Of a DNA stretch of 64,000 bases, positions 63,843 to 64,000 are shown in pieces. The first letter of the stretch is position 1. Each line of letters begins with the position of its first letter. A model generated the notes under the pieces. It saw only the letters and a list, made by a program, of their open reading frames with translations, was not told the origin of the DNA and did no database searches. The stretch is from Evansella sp. AB-P1. GTDB lineage: Bacteria > Bacillota > Bacilli > Bacillales > Salisediminibacteriaceae. The translations under genes were made by a program, and so were the position numbers. Location of the stretch: positions 142,649 to 206,648 of the forward strand of contig NZ_JARUKY010000009.1 of the NCBI RefSeq assembly GCF_029688925.1, read 5' to 3'.

Positions 63843-64000
63843 ATCTCTTCGTCATCTTCCGTCGTTCGATTCTCATGGGCATAGCCCATTTCCGATTCTC
63901 TCTCCATCGTTTCCTCGACCTTCTTGGTCACCGTGTGCCTCGCTTCTTACCCGGTTTATTCTATTTCAAAATTACTTTAAACACTCTATTATTTCTTTAA
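63843..64000. other. Unassigned sequence upstream of the 5S-like segment
   Basis: It is GC-richer than other spacers up to about 63955, then A/T-rich. It holds the 15-bp palindrome ATGGGCATAGCCCAT (63875-63889), flanked on each side by CGATTCTC. It does not resemble a 23S 3' end or a tRNA. The window ends here. Confidence 0.5.

Overview
The window is a low-GC chromosomal segment of an endospore-forming member of the Bacillaceae. Three things support this: the Bacillus-type gene order, the spore genes (pdaB, kbaA, gerD, cwlD, sigH), and Gram-positive regulation (CtsR, T-box, ribosomal-protein leaders). Almost all genes lie on the minus strand, so transcription runs from high to low coordinates. 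I can identify the family but not the species.

Read in the direction of transcription, the window begins at about 64000 with a 5S rRNA-like sequence that lacks a normal 5' arm, followed by an rrn-type terminator. Next come an MgtC-family membrane protein and the CtsR-controlled heat-shock operon ctsR-mcsA-mcsB-clpC, then radA-disA-yacL. After these are the isoprenoid genes ispD-ispF, gltX, a cysteine T-box with cysE-cysS, then mrnC-rlmB-yacP, and sigH. The translation and transcription block follows: rpmG-secE-nusG, rplK-rplA, rplJ-rplL behind an L10 leader attenuator, rsmC, rpoB-rpoC, rplGB-rpsL-rpsG-fusA-tuf, and the long S10-spc-alpha cluster from rpsJ to rplQ, which includes secY, adk, map, infA and rpoA. 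Beyond it are the energy-coupling-factor transporter genes ecfA1-ecfA2-ecfT with truA, then rplM-rpsI, a DUF2521 gene, cwlD, salA, gerD (plus strand), kbaA, pdaB (plus strand) and a small unknown gene.

The core genes are intact and ordinary. The less ordinary material is between operons. (1) Five copies or fragments of an interspersed hairpin repeat, all in one orientation, each lie just beyond the 3' end of a minus-strand gene. Its stems show compensatory changes around a fixed five-base loop. (2) Two copies of a second repeat, about 0.2 kb with inverted ends, share that same small hairpin. (3) A 21-bp tandem array, a NERD-domain gene and a repeat fragment sit between tuf and rpsJ, splitting the str and S10 clusters. 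(4) Three very small genes lie between the DUF2521 gene and rpsI. (5) Several intercistronic RNA hairpins occur in the ribosomal-protein operons, including one with an 11-bp closing stem between rplK and rplA. (6) The terminal 5S-like sequence looks chimeric. PdaB has Asn where the NodB family normally has its catalytic Asp. I see no prophage, transposase, CRISPR array or defence island. No wholly new multi-gene system is evident, and the hairpin repeat family is the strongest unexplained signal.
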